This document shows, piece by piece, positions 10,705-22,626 of a DNA stretch of 64,000 nt. The stretch comes from Apium graveolens (taxonomy: Eukaryota; Streptophyta; Magnoliopsida; Apiales; Apiaceae). The notes below the pieces were generated by a model, which searched no databases, was not told where the DNA came from, and saw only the letters and a program-made list of their open reading frames with translations. Position numbers and translations under genes: made by a program. Location of the stretch: NCBI RefSeq assembly GCF_009905375.1, contig NC_133649.1, positions 221,801,380-221,865,379 on the forward strand, written 5' to 3'. Position 1 is the first letter of the stretch; each line of letters opens with the position of its first letter.

Positions 10705-13700
10705 TTGCAGGGCAACAGGAAAAATATTCTAGTTCTGGACAGTGGATGTTCAGGACATATGACTGGAAATAAGGCCCTGCTATCAGACTTTGTGGAGAAA
10801 GCTGGCCCAAGTGTTTCTTATGGAGATGGCAACATTGGAAAAACATTAGGATATGACAATATCAATCTTGGAAATGTCATAATTAAACAAGTAGCTCTGA
10901 TCTCAGGACTTAAACACAACCTACTGAGTATAAGTCAAATCTGTGACAGAGGTAATCATGTTGATTTCTTTGAAGAACACTGTGAAATTGTGAGTAAATC
11001 TAAAGGCAGAGTTGTTCTGAAATGATACAGGCATGGTAACATTTATGAAGCTAAGCTTTCAACAAGTACTGATGGTTCTGCAATCTGTCTGATGAGTAGA
11101 GCATCAATTGAAGAAAGCTGGAATTGGAATAAGAAACTCTCTCATTTAAATTTCAATAATATAAATGAACTGGTCAAGAAAAATCTTGTGAGAGGACTGC
11201 CAAAGTCAGTATTTGCTCCTGATGGTCTTTGTGATTCCTGTCAGAAAGCCAAACAAAGAAAATCTTCATTCAAGAACAAGACTAAATCATCAATTCTTGA
11301 GCCTTATCATCTACTACATGTTGATCTATTTGGTCCAGTAAATGTCATGTCTATTGCAAAGAAGAAGTATGCGTTGGTCATAGTGGATGAGTTCACCAGA
11401 TACACATGGGTGTATTTCTTGCACACAAAAAGTGAAACTGCATCTATCTTGATAGACCATGTCAAACAGCTGGATAAAATGGTCAAAGATTCTGTGAAAA
11501 TTTTAAGGAGTGATAATGGCACTGAGTTCAAGAATTTGATAATGGAAGAGTTCTGCAAAAACCATGGAATAAAGCATGAATTTTCTGCTCCTGGAACTCC
11601 ACAGCAAAATGGAGTTGTTGAAAGGAAGAATAGAACTCTCATTGAAGCTGAACGTACAATGCTTGAAGAAGCAAAGCTTCCACCCTACTTTTGGGTTGAA
11701 GCTGTGCAGACTGCTTGTTTTACTCAAAATGAAACACTCATTAACAAGCATGGAAAAACACCATATGAGATGGTGAAGAAAAAGAAGCCAAATCTGAAAT
11801 ATTTTCATGTATTTGGATGCAAGTGTTTTGTTCTCAAGACTCATCCTGAACAGCTATCAAAGTTTGATCTAAAAGCTGATGAAGGAATCTTTGTTGGATA
11901 TCCACTTTCCACAAAAGCCTTCAGAATCTATAATTTGAGAACAAAAGTGGTCATGGAATCTATCAATGTCTCTTTTAATGACAAGAAGATTACCGGTCTT
12001 GAAGATTTCATTGACCATGATCAGCTGAGATTTGAAAATGAAGACTCAAATTCTGATACTGAAAATCCTGACAGTCTAAGTCCTGATACTGTAAACTCTG
12101 ATGGATTAAATTCTGATGTTATTGAAACTGTGGTTACTACGCCAAAGGAAGATGCACCTATGCAGGGGGAGCATACTCAAGATCCTACCGCATCTCAAGA
12201 AACATCAGAACATGCATCTGGCTCTTCAAGTTCTGATTCGTCAAGTTCTGATAAGCCAAGTTCTGATAGTGCTGAAAATCTAAATACCGAAGAATCCAAC
12301 TCAGAGAGCATAGTTTCAGGGGGAGCATCAGAAAATGAAAATGAAGATAGCATGGATCATGGGGGAGCATCCAGTTCTAGAGAAAACCTTCCATCTGCAA
12401 GGAAGTGGACAAAATCACACACACCTGATTTGATAATTGGAAATCCTGCTGCAGGTGTCAGAACTAGAACAGGTACTTCAAATGAATGTCTCTACAATTC
12501 TTTTCTCTCTCAGACTGAGCCAAAGAAAGTGGAAGAAGCTCTTCAAGATGCTGATTGGGTGCAAGCAATGCAGGAAGAGTTAAATGAATTTGAAAGAAAC
12601 AAAGTCTGGACCCTAGTGCCAAGACCAAAGAATAGATCTGTTGTTGGTACAAAGTGGGTATTCAGAAACAAAACTGACAGTGATGGCATAATTACAAGGA
12701 ATAAGGCAAGGCTGGTTGCAAAAGGATATTCTCAACAGGAGGGAATTGATTATGATGAAACATTTGCACCAGTTGCTAGGTTAGAAGCCATAAGGATATT
12801 TTTGGCTTATGCTGCTCACAAAAAGTTTACTGTCTTTCAAATGGATGTGAAAAGTGCTTTTCTCAATGGAGAATTGGAGGAGGAGGTATATGTTGAACAA
12901 CCTCCAGGCTTTGTAGATACCAAACATCCAGATTATGTCTACAGGCTTGATAAAGCACTTTATGGACTTAAGCAAGCTCCTAGAGTATGGTATGAGACTT
13001 TAGCTCAGTTTCTTCTGGAAAGTGGATTCAACAGAGGAACAATAGACAAAACACTGTTCTACCTCAACCATGGAAAGGACTTACTTCTGGTTCAGATTTA
13101 TGTTGATGATATCATTTTTGGGTCTACAAATGACAAACTTTGCAAAAAGTTTGCCAAACTAATGCAGTCAAGATATCAGATGAGTATGATGGGGGAACTT
13201 AGCTATTTTCTGGGCCTTCAAGTCAAGCAGAATGAAGAAGGCACTTTTATTTGTCAAACCAAGTACACCAGAAACTTGCTGAAGAAATTTGGAATGCAAG
13301 ATTGTTCAAGTGCATCCACTCCTATGGCCACTGCAACAAAACTGGATAAGAATACCGGTAAATCAGTAGATATTACTGACTACAGAGGTATGATTGGCTC
13401 TCTACTCTACCTAACTGCTAGTAGACCTGATATCATGTATGCTACCTGTCTTTGTGCAAGATTTCAAGCAGATCCAAGAGAACCTCACTTAACAGCTGTG
13501 AAAAGAATCTTTAAGTATCTTAAAGGAACAGCTGCTCTGGGATTATGGTATCCTAGAGAATCAGATTTTAAACTAATAGGTTACTCAGATGCAGATTTTG
13601 CAGGTTGCAAAATTGACAGGAAAAGCACAAGTGGAAGCTGCCAATTTCTTGGAGGTAGATTGGTTTCTTGGTACAGCAAGAAACAAAAGTCAATTTCCAC

Positions 13701-14055
13701 ATCAACTGCAGAAGCAGAGTATATTGCTGCAGGAAGCTGTTGTGCACAGATTCTTTGGATGAAGAATCAGTTACTGGATTATGGGTTAACATATTTCAAA
13801 ATCCCTATTTACTGTGATAATCAAAGTGCTATTGCTATGACAGGTAATCCAGTTCAACACTCTATGACAAAGCACATCAGCATAAGGTACCACTTCATAA
13901 GGGAACATGTGGATGAAGGTACAGTGGAATTGCACTTTGTTCCAACAGATCAACAACTAGCAGATATCTTCACAAAACCACTATGTGAAGCCACTTTTAC
14001 AAGATTGGTAAATGAACTTGGAATGGTCTCAGGTTCTTTTTCTAAATCTGTCTAG
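10705..14055 (+). pseudogene. pol: Sirevirus-like pol (protease-integrase-RT-RNase H) with one stop
   Basis: The frame holds an aspartic protease (LDSGCSGHM near 10735), then after a TGA at 11023-11025 a GAG-pre-integrase/HHCC region, and integrase with the catalytic Asp in HVDLFGP, Asp in RSDNGTEF and Glu in NGVVERKNR. Next come a Ser/Asp-rich linker (about 12040-12340), Copia reverse transcriptase with YVDDIIFG at 13099, and RNase H ([22 protein letters not shown]). From 11092 to the stop at 14053-14055 the 987-codon stretch is fully open, so only the stop at 11023 breaks pol itself. Lengths and order are normal for Copia pol. Confidence 0.93.
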
Positions 14056-15484
14056 TTTTGTTCTGATGCATCAGACTTTATGATCAGTATTTACAGAATG
14101 TAATCTCTTTGTTTATTCCGTGCTTAATTGAAATACACGTTTAAGTACTGATTGTTGTCTGATATATGTTTCTAAACTCTGATAAGTGATATGTCTGTTC
14201 AAGTAACTATTCGATCCTATGAGGATAACTGTGCTAGATACTAACCTAGTAGTCTTCAATAAACAAATGATTCCATGAAAGAAGTAATTATTTCAGTGGA
14301 AATCTTATGACACTAGCAAATTCTGATAATTGAGCTTAGTTGAGTTTACTTTGTTTATCTTATTACTAAGTCACAAATTAGAATAATGCTACTCATCTGT
14401 TAAGTTCTGATACTAGTAAAACTGCTGATTGTACTAAGTGCTGATAAACCTCACTTATCAAAAGAAAAAGCAAAAAGATCAAAGAATAAAATCAGGTACT
14501 CCTTTGAGATCTAGAGTAAAATGTGGAAGGGCCGACCCAAGTGCATTGCTGGTATTAAGTAAATATGCATTAGAAAAGCAAATTTTATTGGTGACTTTTC
14601 ACACTCTATGATTACTGGAGAAATACTCTGATAACAGCATAAATTCTGATAAGCAGTCGTGACTCACTTACACTGAGAGGCCACTGTAACATAGAATTTC
14701 AAAAGATGCATAAAATTAGCACAAAACAGTTGAGGTGGACTCAAGCATGAACTCATTCATCAGTAGGTTTCAGGACAATGACAGCTCTTTAGCAAAATTT
14801 TAGTTATGCCTTATTTCTAAGATGTACTGAAGTGAATCAGACTTTACTCTTTGTCTGTTATTTAGCTTAATGCACACACTAATCACTCCATCTGAATGAT
14901 GAAAATTTCTGTGGTGGTCTATGTTATTTTAGATAAACAGTCATTGTGTCATTATTGCATAAATTCTGAGGACAAGCTCTGGTTGCATATTCTGATGATT
15001 AAGTTCTGAAGAGTATAACTCAGAACTTGTATAAGAACTTACTAAGATAGGCATTCCTTTTTCGAGTTAAGAAATTATGTTCTGATGACTGTTAAGTTAT
15101 GATATAAGTCTAAGTTCTGATATTACAGTCTAATGTTTTACTTGACTTATCTGTGAATAAAATTTGATAACAGTCTCAGTTAATATTTGAATATGTTGAA
15201 GTGGAAGATTAATAGTCATTATGGTTAGGGTTAATGGTATTTGTACTTGAACAGTCCAATGTTACTTGTTTCTTGTGCGCTTTAAACCATGTTTCCTCTT
15301 TCCAATGAATGTTATTCTTTTTCAAAGTCTAGGGAGACGAGGTAGAATTAATTCTACCTGTCAGCATTAAATACTTTTACTTCTCCTGGCATTCTCTTGC
15401 CTATATAAGAAGCCACTTTACATCAACCTTCCCATCAAATTCTTCTCACACACTTATCTTCATACTTTTTCTTTCAAAAACACA
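14056..15484 (+). other. Non-coding part of the Sirevirus 3' region
   Basis: No ORF is convincing. The stretch is full of TTCTGATA/TAAGTTCTGAT words (for example about 14403, 14645, 15003, 15112). From about 15390 it looks like a promoter and leader: a TATATAAG at about 15402 is followed by a CT-rich leader up to the ATG at 15485. Confidence 0.6.
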
Positions 15485-15706
15485 ATGGTCAGATACAACA
15501 TGTTTTTGAACTACCAAAACTTCAATATGGAGCTAAGCTGCGCCGACTGGCAGCAGGAATGGCATGTCACAGTCATTCCTGAGGAGATATGGGACTCTGT
15601 CCCACAGGAGGTACTGACAAACCTCCTGTTCTTCTATATGGATTACCATCACCATCTGGAGCGAATGGAGGAGGAAAGACTGGCAGCTCTCCGCCAGCAA
15701 GAGTGA
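15485..15706 (+). CDS. Small ORF of unknown function in the Sirevirus 3' region
   Basis: A 73-codon frame with acidic C-terminal half and a short helical Glu/Arg/Leu stretch (LERMEEERLAALRQQ). I do not recognise a family. A TATATAAG box 83 bases upstream, a pyrimidine-rich leader with CACAATGG around the start, and an AATGTATT/AATGAAA-rich 3' flank give it the look of an independent small transcription unit rather than part of the genomic RNA frame. It could be a captured host gene piece or an accessory ORF of this retrotransposon family. It may also be chance, as 73 codons is short. Confidence 0.4.
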   Translation: MVRYNMFLNYQNFNMELSCADWQQEWHVTVIPEEIWDSVPQEVLTNLLFFYMDYHHHLERMEEERLAALRQQE

Positions 15707-16468
15707 ATCATCAGACTCGCCATTCTGTTTGTCGAGAGTAGGAAGAAGAAGAAATGATTTAATCTTGTCTTCTTCCTGTTTTTCTTCATCATCAGCTTTG
15801 TCAGACTTCTTAGCTAGGACTAAGGCTGTTGATGTTAGGTTTCGTAGCTTAGGGAAATCTTGTATAAGTACTGATGTAATTTCAATTTCATAAATGTATT
15901 CTCTTGATATATTAATGAAATTTGTGTTTGCTTCAAGATTTTGTCTCTAAGATATTTGGTAATGCATTGCTAAATCCTAATTGATATTCTGATGACCATA
16001 TAAATTCTGTTTTAATTTAAGTTCTGATTTTTTTATCAGCACTTACTCATCTCATTTATCTTGGTCATTTTTACGTGATTTACTTTCCGAATATTAATGA
16101 TGCAGTGAAAAATAATTAACTCAGTGGGAACGGTTTCAATTTTGAATTAAAACTGTTTCACCTTGATTAATGGAATATCTGGGTAAGTGGAACGGTTTTT
16201 CCTTGAAAACAGGCAACTGAGTAAGTAATGATTCCTGTTTTCTCGAGCCCAGTAACTATCCGTTATTACTGCATGTCTGACAGGTGTCCAACGGTAACAT
16301 TTTTCTTCAGATTATAAGTACAACAGAGAGAGGATTTCTTTAATCCTTTATTTTCTTTGTTTTTTTTTCTCTTTACTTACTTTTACTCTCTTTCTTCTCA
16401 CGTTGTTTTTTTTCATACAGACATCTTATCAAACACCTAACAGGCACTTTTGAATCTCAATTTTTTAC
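15707..16468 (+). other. Spacer before ORF3 of the Sirevirus-like element
   Basis: No coding region. More TTCTGAT words occur, and a T-rich/CT-rich leader precedes the ATG at 16469, again resembling a promoter-proximal untranslated region. Confidence 0.5.
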
Positions 16469-19400
16469 ATGGCACCTAAGGATTTAATCATTGATGGAGC
16501 TAAGTTTGTTCCAAATAACTATGCTGCAATTCTTGATCATGCTGAAGCTCCATCTAAATTGTATTTTGTGCAAGATCTTCTTGCACACAGTGAGATTGGG
16601 TATTCATTAACTCAGCCTGAAATCTTTTCGAGTCAACAAGTTCTGACGTTTTGGCGGACTGGGCACTTTGATGATGGTGGTAAACATGGCACTCCCAGTA
16701 TTGTTTTTGAAGTGGGTGATTCATCCTATGTAGTCACTCCTGGTACAATACGCAAAGCTCTACATCTCCCAGAAAATTATACTTTTTCAACTCCAGAGGA
16801 ATCAGCACTTCAAGAGTTAATGGCTGATTTGGGATATGAAAAGAGTTTGGCAAAGCTTTGGCAGTTAAAAAGGGCTAATATCAGAAGAGAATGGAGTTTT
16901 TTCTTTGACTGCATCACCAAAGCTTTTGGGAACAAATGTTCGAATTTTGATGTTATCCCAATTCTGAGTCAGCACATAGGGTATGCTATTATCCATCAAA
17001 CTCATTTTGATTTTGTAACTGGAATAATTGGTTTTATTGGGGATAGGATGACAGAGGATAGAAATATTGTCTATTTTGCTAGATTCTGTCAACTTATATA
17101 TACTTTTTGTACTGATGAACCTCAATTAGTCAGTTCCTCAACCCCACCTTTTAGAGTTGCAAAACGATATTTTAATGATCTGGTAAATGCTGATACTAAG
17201 AAAAAAGTGGTTAGACCATTACAGATTCCTCAGTCTGTAAAACAGATCCTAGTAAATGCTGATCCTGATACTTATAGATCTGTTTACTCTGATGTCCAAC
17301 CAACCACAAACACCCAAAAACCATCATCCTCAGCAACTACCATTCATACTACTCAACCTACCCTCAGGACTTATCTCAAATCCTATCTCTCTACTTCACA
17401 GACTGTTCAACCCTCATCCTCCAAGCCAAAGAGGACAAAAACTGTTCCTCAAACACCTCAAAAGAGGAGGAGGACTGTACTGAGAGATGAATCTGATACT
17501 GAGGACCAGGTTCCTTCTTCAGAACCTGTTGTAGGTGAAGCTGAGAAATAGACTTCTCAGAGGGATTCTGGAATTGGGGGAGCTAGGCTTCTCAAGAGGC
17601 TTAGAAGAATGTCAGTTCCTGCAATTCCAAAGGAATCCAAATCAACAAAGAGATACAAGAAACAGAGAGCACACAGGCCAGTTTCAGATGATGAAGAGGA
17701 AGCAGCTAAGGAAGGGGATCAGGAATCTCTGATCTAACAAGACAAGGAATTTGCTCCAGTTACTTCTTCTCCATCAACTCCATCTCAGGAAGCTGTTCCT
17801 GAAAAGGCTAACACACCTTCTGTGTCTTCTGTTGATCCAGGCACAAGTGCTGATATTGATGTTCAAAACTTGGTTGTGCCTGCAGTAATTCTCTTAGAAG
17901 CTCCAACAATAAATATTCCTTCCACAACACCTGTTACTGATGCTGTTCAAACTCCAGAGTTATCAACAACACCTTCTCTGCATCAAGATGCTGATGATCA
18001 GAATTTAGGTGAGCATCAGGATATGGCTGTTGATCAGAACTTAGAACAAGATCAGCAATTAGAGGATGCTGAAGCCTCCATTGCTACTCACACTGTTGTC
18101 TTATCAGAAGATACTGATTCTTTAAGTTCTGATGCTGCAAATGCTGGAGATACTGGTGATGCTGCTCCAACTGTAGATGCTGATGAAGCAGGTCCTTCAG
18201 GACTTACTCCTCAACAGACTCTTCCTAAGTCTGAACTGGTTAAGAAGTTTGTTACCGGAGAAGCACCAGTACCTTGGAGTGAAACTCGTGCAGGTCAGGA
18301 GTGGACTAAGGAATGAAATTCAGTTTCATGTGTTCCAACTGACAAGCATCTTGCTGAGCACTTGACTAAAGCTGATGAAATGTTAAATTCTGATGATTTC
18401 AAAACTCAGCTTAGAGTCACTGCATTGAGTAATAAACATTTACAAGGTCTTCATTCAACTACTCATGCAGAGCTACACAAGATTCATGAGAACTTTATCA
18501 AACAGGAACAAGTTTGGAAAATTGATAAGAAAAAGTTCTTCCAACCTACCATTGACAAGATTGCTTATATTGAGAAGACTCAAGATCATCAACAAGCTCA
18601 GATTGATGAAATTCTGAAAAATCAAGCTTCTCAGCAATCACAACTAACTGAAATCCAATCCTCAGTGGAATTGCTTCTCTCTCTTCTACTACCTGCTGAT
18701 GCCAAAAAGGGGGAGAAAGTGATTAAGTCCAAATGCAAGACTGACAAGACACTGACAGGAAAGGATAATGAAAAAGATGATCAAGGAAGCTATGGAATGG
18801 GTAGAGGTCATAGTCAAGGTAGAGGATTCACATCAAGACAAGCTAGTCACAGGACAAGTTCTGATACTGGGAAAAGAATAAGTTCTGCTGCTGGTAAAAG
18901 GATAAGTTCTGATGAACTTCTAGATCTTGATGAGGAAATGTCAAGACAGTTATTTCTTCAGGAAAATCCAGGAATGGACTTGGAAAGTTTAAAGGAAGAA
19001 GAAGCCAGACTTAAATCAGAGAAAGTCACATCTAAATCTGAAGCTTCTGGTAAAAAGCCACTTCCAAAACTCAAAGGCATTGTGATCAAAGAAAGGACAC
19101 ATACTGAAGCAACATTGGCTAGATCACAACCACAGATAGATCCAAGATCCAAGGGTAAAGAAAAGGTTGGTGAACCTATCAAGGTTTATGTACCTCCTGA
19201 GGATGAAGAAATTACTGATGAAAAGGATGATCTTGCTCTGACTTCAAAAAAAGTTCTTAAAACAACCTCTGACATGGCTCAAGTTGTTCAGAGTCAAGAA
19301 ATTGTAAGTTCTGATATTCAGAAGAAGCAAGTAACCTCTGAAATAGCTCAAGTTAACTTGATATCAGAAGATAGATCAAAGACACTCCTACCAGGATTCA

Positions 19401-20149
19401 CTAAAGCAAAACAGACTCAATCTTTGAAGACTACTGCAAGTGGTTTTGAAGCTAGAATAGTCACTGGAAAGGAAGCAAGAGATAAAACTAGATTGGGAAG
19501 TGCTGATGAAAGAAGAGTACACAACACTACCAATGATCCAACTTCCTTGAGTGAACCAGGTATTGGAGCAACTCCTGAGAGATTGAATCAACTGGAATCT
19601 GTACAGATGGTTTACCATACCTACTTGAAAGAATACATCATGTTGTATTTCATGACAGATGGTAGGGTTTATCATATAAGAAAAAATGCCATTCCATTGA
19701 AGTATTTTGAAGAATTGGAGCATGTACTTTTCTTACTTCAAGTGGATGATAGAATAACAGGGACTGCTGCAAACTACTTAAAAGAACAGATTCAGAGACA
19801 GAAAAGGCTTTATTCTGTTAAGTCTGACAACACATATGTTCCAAAGTACAGAGATCATAATGGTGATATTGTTGATATGAAGCCTAATACTGCACAGATC
19901 AGAACATATCTTGGTATTAAGGGACTTGAATTCAATCTGGAGTCTGACAAAGCTTATGTCATAAGACTAGATCAGGAGTTGAGAAAAGCAAAGATCAGTG
20001 ATCTCAGAGCTGCAATCTTTCAAACTGGTGAATATACTGCAGAGCTTAAAGATGCCAAAAGGAGAATGATTGATGAACTCAGATATGCTGAGAAATGTTT
20101 GTTGAAGAACTATCTCAGAACAACTCCTGACATCAGAGAGATCAGATGA
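16469..20149 (+). pseudogene. ORF3 of Sirevirus-like element (env-position), three in-frame stops
   Basis: One frame runs 3681 bases from ATG 16469 to 20149, broken only by TAG 17549, TAA 17736 and TGA 18314. The parts are therefore remnants of a single protein of about 1226 codons. The first 270 residues form a globular, alpha-rich domain; its VTPGTIRKALHLPE-type stretch recalls the plant-specific domains of retrotransposon extra ORFs such as Athila ORF1, but I cannot confirm that. Then follow a long Ser/Thr/Pro-rich, acidic low-complexity part, a Gln-rich coiled coil (about 18420-18690), a basic region and a C-terminal helical segment. No signal peptide or membrane segment is apparent, so calling it an envelope would not be justified. 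Position matches the env-like ORF of Sireviruses. Function unknown. Confidence 0.7.
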
Positions 20150-20343
20150 TGAAGCCAAGTCGAAGATCTACAACTGCTTAAATTCTGATATTTGTACAGA
20201 CTGAAGTTTTTATCAGAAGTTGAATATTGGTAAAGCTTTAAGGACTGTAAGTTGTAGTTATCTAGTCTAATTCTCATGCATTTGTACTTAATGTTTTTGA
20301 CATCATCAAATATCTGTTAAACTTGTATATTATGCTAATTTAC

Positions 20344-20357
20344 AAGTTGGGGGAGAT
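20344..20357 (+). other. Polypurine tract of Sirevirus-like element
   Basis: AAGTTGGGGGAGA lies directly before the 3' LTR, where plus-strand synthesis primes. Similar GGGGGAG runs occur inside the coding part near 12169, 12320, 12362, 17577 and 18711. Confidence 0.85.
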
Positions 20358-20968
20358 TGTTAGATATATTTGATAATGTCATGGCTAATATAATTTATGT
20401 TTAGATTTCAGATCTTACTTAACAGGACAAATCAGTACTTAACTGTTGATCAGTACTTATACTGGAAGTCAGGACTTAAGGATATCAGTACTTATATTAT
20501 CAGGAGATAATCATCAGAAGTTAGATATCAGAACTTAAGTGCTGAAGGATGATCAGAGAAGGACAGTAGCTGATTAAAGGAAAGAAGATCGAGATAAACA
20601 TAAGAAGAGATATGCATGAAGAAGGAATTCTGTGAAGAATGGAATACTTGGAAGAAAAGATATCTGATTGATATATTTTAGGAAGCAGAATTATATTCCA
20701 TATCAATTAGCAATTATCTTGTAACTGTGTAGTATATAAACATAGACATAGGGTTTACACTAAAAGTGTTAATATATTCGAGAAGATTATTCATTGTAAC
20801 CCTAGCAGCTCTCGTGATATTTGTTCATCACTGAGAGGTAACAGTTCCATACTGTAACAGAGTTTATTGTTTCAATAAAGTTTGTTTTCTGTTACTTAAT
20901 ATATTAAAGTTCGATTTGATTGTATTATACACTGTATTCACCCCCTCTACAGTGTGTGTGACCTAACA
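20358..20968 (+). repeat. 3' LTR of Sirevirus-like Copia
   Basis: 611 bp, same length as the 5' LTR, about ten substitutions and no gap that I can see. It is followed by the duplication TACCC and then the second half of the solo LTR. Confidence 0.92.
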
Positions 20969-21785
20969 TACCCTCCAATGTCCTGATTAAATACAAGGCA
21001 TGGATCTTGTGTCAAGCCTATCTAATTTAATCATTTGCTTTCCCATTCACTATGCTCAGTTCTATGTAAATTAGAAACTCCTTTCTAATTTCATTCACTC
21101 TGGCCAGAGATTCCTGAACTAGCATAAGTGGATCAGCTTAGAACATTCTCTTCCTTCACTGGAAGGGGTAGATCCTTTATTGATCATACACTATCTTCGT
21201 GTACAAATTCCTATACCCAATAGAGCCCTAATAATTATCCCTGGAGACTAAGAACTAAACCAAAGCATAGTTCAGTGTACACAAGATGACTATGATGACC
21301 TCAAGTCTAAGGATACTTGTACAACTATCACTATGTGAACAACTGCTGACACGTGAGTGAACTCCATCAGTTGTTCAGCTGTGCGAGTCATGTTCAGTGA
21401 ACTTATTCTATAATAAGCACCTACATACTTGCTATAGTGTCACCACACAAATGCCTATGAGAACAGACATCCTCCTGAAGGGAGCAAGCATAGTATGTAC
21501 CAATCTTTGCGGATTATTAATTACCAGTTAGTAATCCTATGACCGGGAACTATTTAAGTTTAGAGTTATCATCTTTTAGGTCTCACTATTATGATCTCAT
21601 CATAATCCATAAAAAGCTTTACTCTAAACTATGGTATATCTTATTTAAACACTTAAATAGATAGAGCCCGTAATAAAAACAAAACCAGTCTTTTATTAAT
21701 ATCAATGAAATCAAAACAAATTACATAAAAGTTATTCCTAAATCCTCATTCATGATTGGACTTAGGACATATCTCCTTCAGAATC

Positions 21786-21796
21786 AACTGATGTAA
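21786..21796 (-). pseudogene. ARR8/9-like exon, first bases
   Basis: On the minus strand an AG acceptor (21798-21797) precedes bases that encode TSVDS and continue, across the solo LTR, into SGSKALEFL at 6925-6831. The duplicated GAATC is part of the codons. Confidence 0.8.
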
Positions 21797-22184
21797 CTGC
21801 CATAAAAAACAATCAGAACCAAAAAATCTAAACTAATGATATAAACTAACAGATCAGAAAAGGAATGAGGTTTGTTGGGGGTGACAATTACATATCAAGG
21901 AGGTGGGTTGGGGGTACATGCAGTTTCTTAGATGTCAAAACAACACATTTAATATCCACGTAAAATTAATGCATATGATTTTTACTAAGACACTAAATTG
22001 AATATTTGAACAAATTTATACATGTGCTGTTAGTAAGTCTGAGTTCTGTCGGTGACCTGATAATGCTAATTTATTTACAAAGACTATAGTTATAACAAAT
22101 ACAATCAGAATATATTAACAAAGCAGTCAACAAATAAATTCGCAGGACAAAGTAACTGAAGTCATTACAAAGAAAAGGATATAC
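21797..22184. other. Captured intron-like DNA
   Basis: AT-rich, no exon recognised. By position it is intron of the captured response regulator gene passing into sequence joined to the PIG-M fragment; the junction cannot be placed. Confidence 0.35.
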
Positions 22185-22322
22185 CTTTCATGAGACATAA
22201 AATTATCCACAAAACCATTGCACATATAATAGGCTCGCAATTCCCACGGGTTCCAATTGTGAAGGTGAATGGATTGAAAAGCCATACCATTACAGAGTAT
22301 ATACATATTTTATCAGAAATGC
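22185..22322 (-). pseudogene. GPI mannosyltransferase I (PIG-M / PNT1-like) exon fragment
   Basis: A 138-base open exon on the minus strand, with AG acceptor (22324-22323) and GTAT donor (22184-22181), encodes [18 protein letters not shown] followed by a hydrophobic segment ([13 protein letters not shown]). This matches what I know of the conserved lumenal/membrane stretch of PIG-M, the ER enzyme that adds the first mannose to GPI anchors. Only this exon is seen. Its clean splice sites with no neighbouring exon support capture of a genomic fragment. Recognition is from memory of the motif, so a database match is needed for certainty. Confidence 0.7.
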
Positions 22323-22626
22323 CTTGAAACGCCTTGTAGCTTCAGAATTGACCGGATGAAAAATCCCACAAGCAGATCTTCAAAACGAGTATAACACAGT
22401 TTTCAGTATAACAGTTTTAATATGAATTATATATAAATAAAAAAAAAAGACTAAATCAACACTAGAAAAGATTAAGTCACTGATATATAAGCAGTATATG
22501 AATTATAAACAAAATTTTTTGAATAAATTTTCCTCCACTACTGAACCCCTCTTATTTCCAACCAGTGATGACCAAATAGCTTTCACTATACATAGAAATT
22601 GTGCACATTGTACACGTAATCGAGCC

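Larger units (their letters stand above)
7688..20968 (+). mobile_element. Full-length Sirevirus-like Copia retrotransposon with a long 3' extra region
   Basis: Two 611-bp LTRs (TGTTAG...CTAACA) are flanked by the duplication TACCC (7683-7687 and 20969-20973). A primer site TGGTATCAGAGC lies at 8301, a polypurine tract AGTTGGGGGAGA just before the right LTR, and the Copia domain order gag, protease, integrase, reverse transcriptase, RNase H is present. The 13.3-kb length, long gag with several CCHC knuckles and the 6.3-kb region between RNase H and the 3' LTR fit the Sirevirus (SIRE/Maximus) lineage, whose members often carry an env-like extra ORF there. I count about ten differences between the LTRs (about 1.6 percent). 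All main frames have stops or frameshifts, so this copy is not autonomous. Confidence 0.93.
6926..21780 (-). mobile_element. Solo Copia LTR, interrupted by the Sirevirus-like element
   Basis: Minus-strand LTR whose two halves are 6926-7687 and 20974-21780, about 1.57 kb together. On the minus strand it begins TGAAGGAGATATG and ends CGTATCA. A GAATC duplication (6921-6925 and 21781-21785) flanks it. It is related along most of its length to the 1.67-kb LTRs at 22627 and 28915 but in opposite orientation. No internal region of its own is present, so it is the product of LTR-LTR recombination. Confidence 0.85.

Noticed and set aside
16469..17551. Envelope glycoprotein
   Set aside because: No signal peptide, no transmembrane anchor and no cysteine or glycosylation pattern typical of envelopes were seen; only the position matches.
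15485..20149. Independent host genes in the Sirevirus 3' region
   Set aside because: The frames lie between pol and the 3' LTR of an element with intact duplication and share its TTCTGATA words, so they belong to the element.
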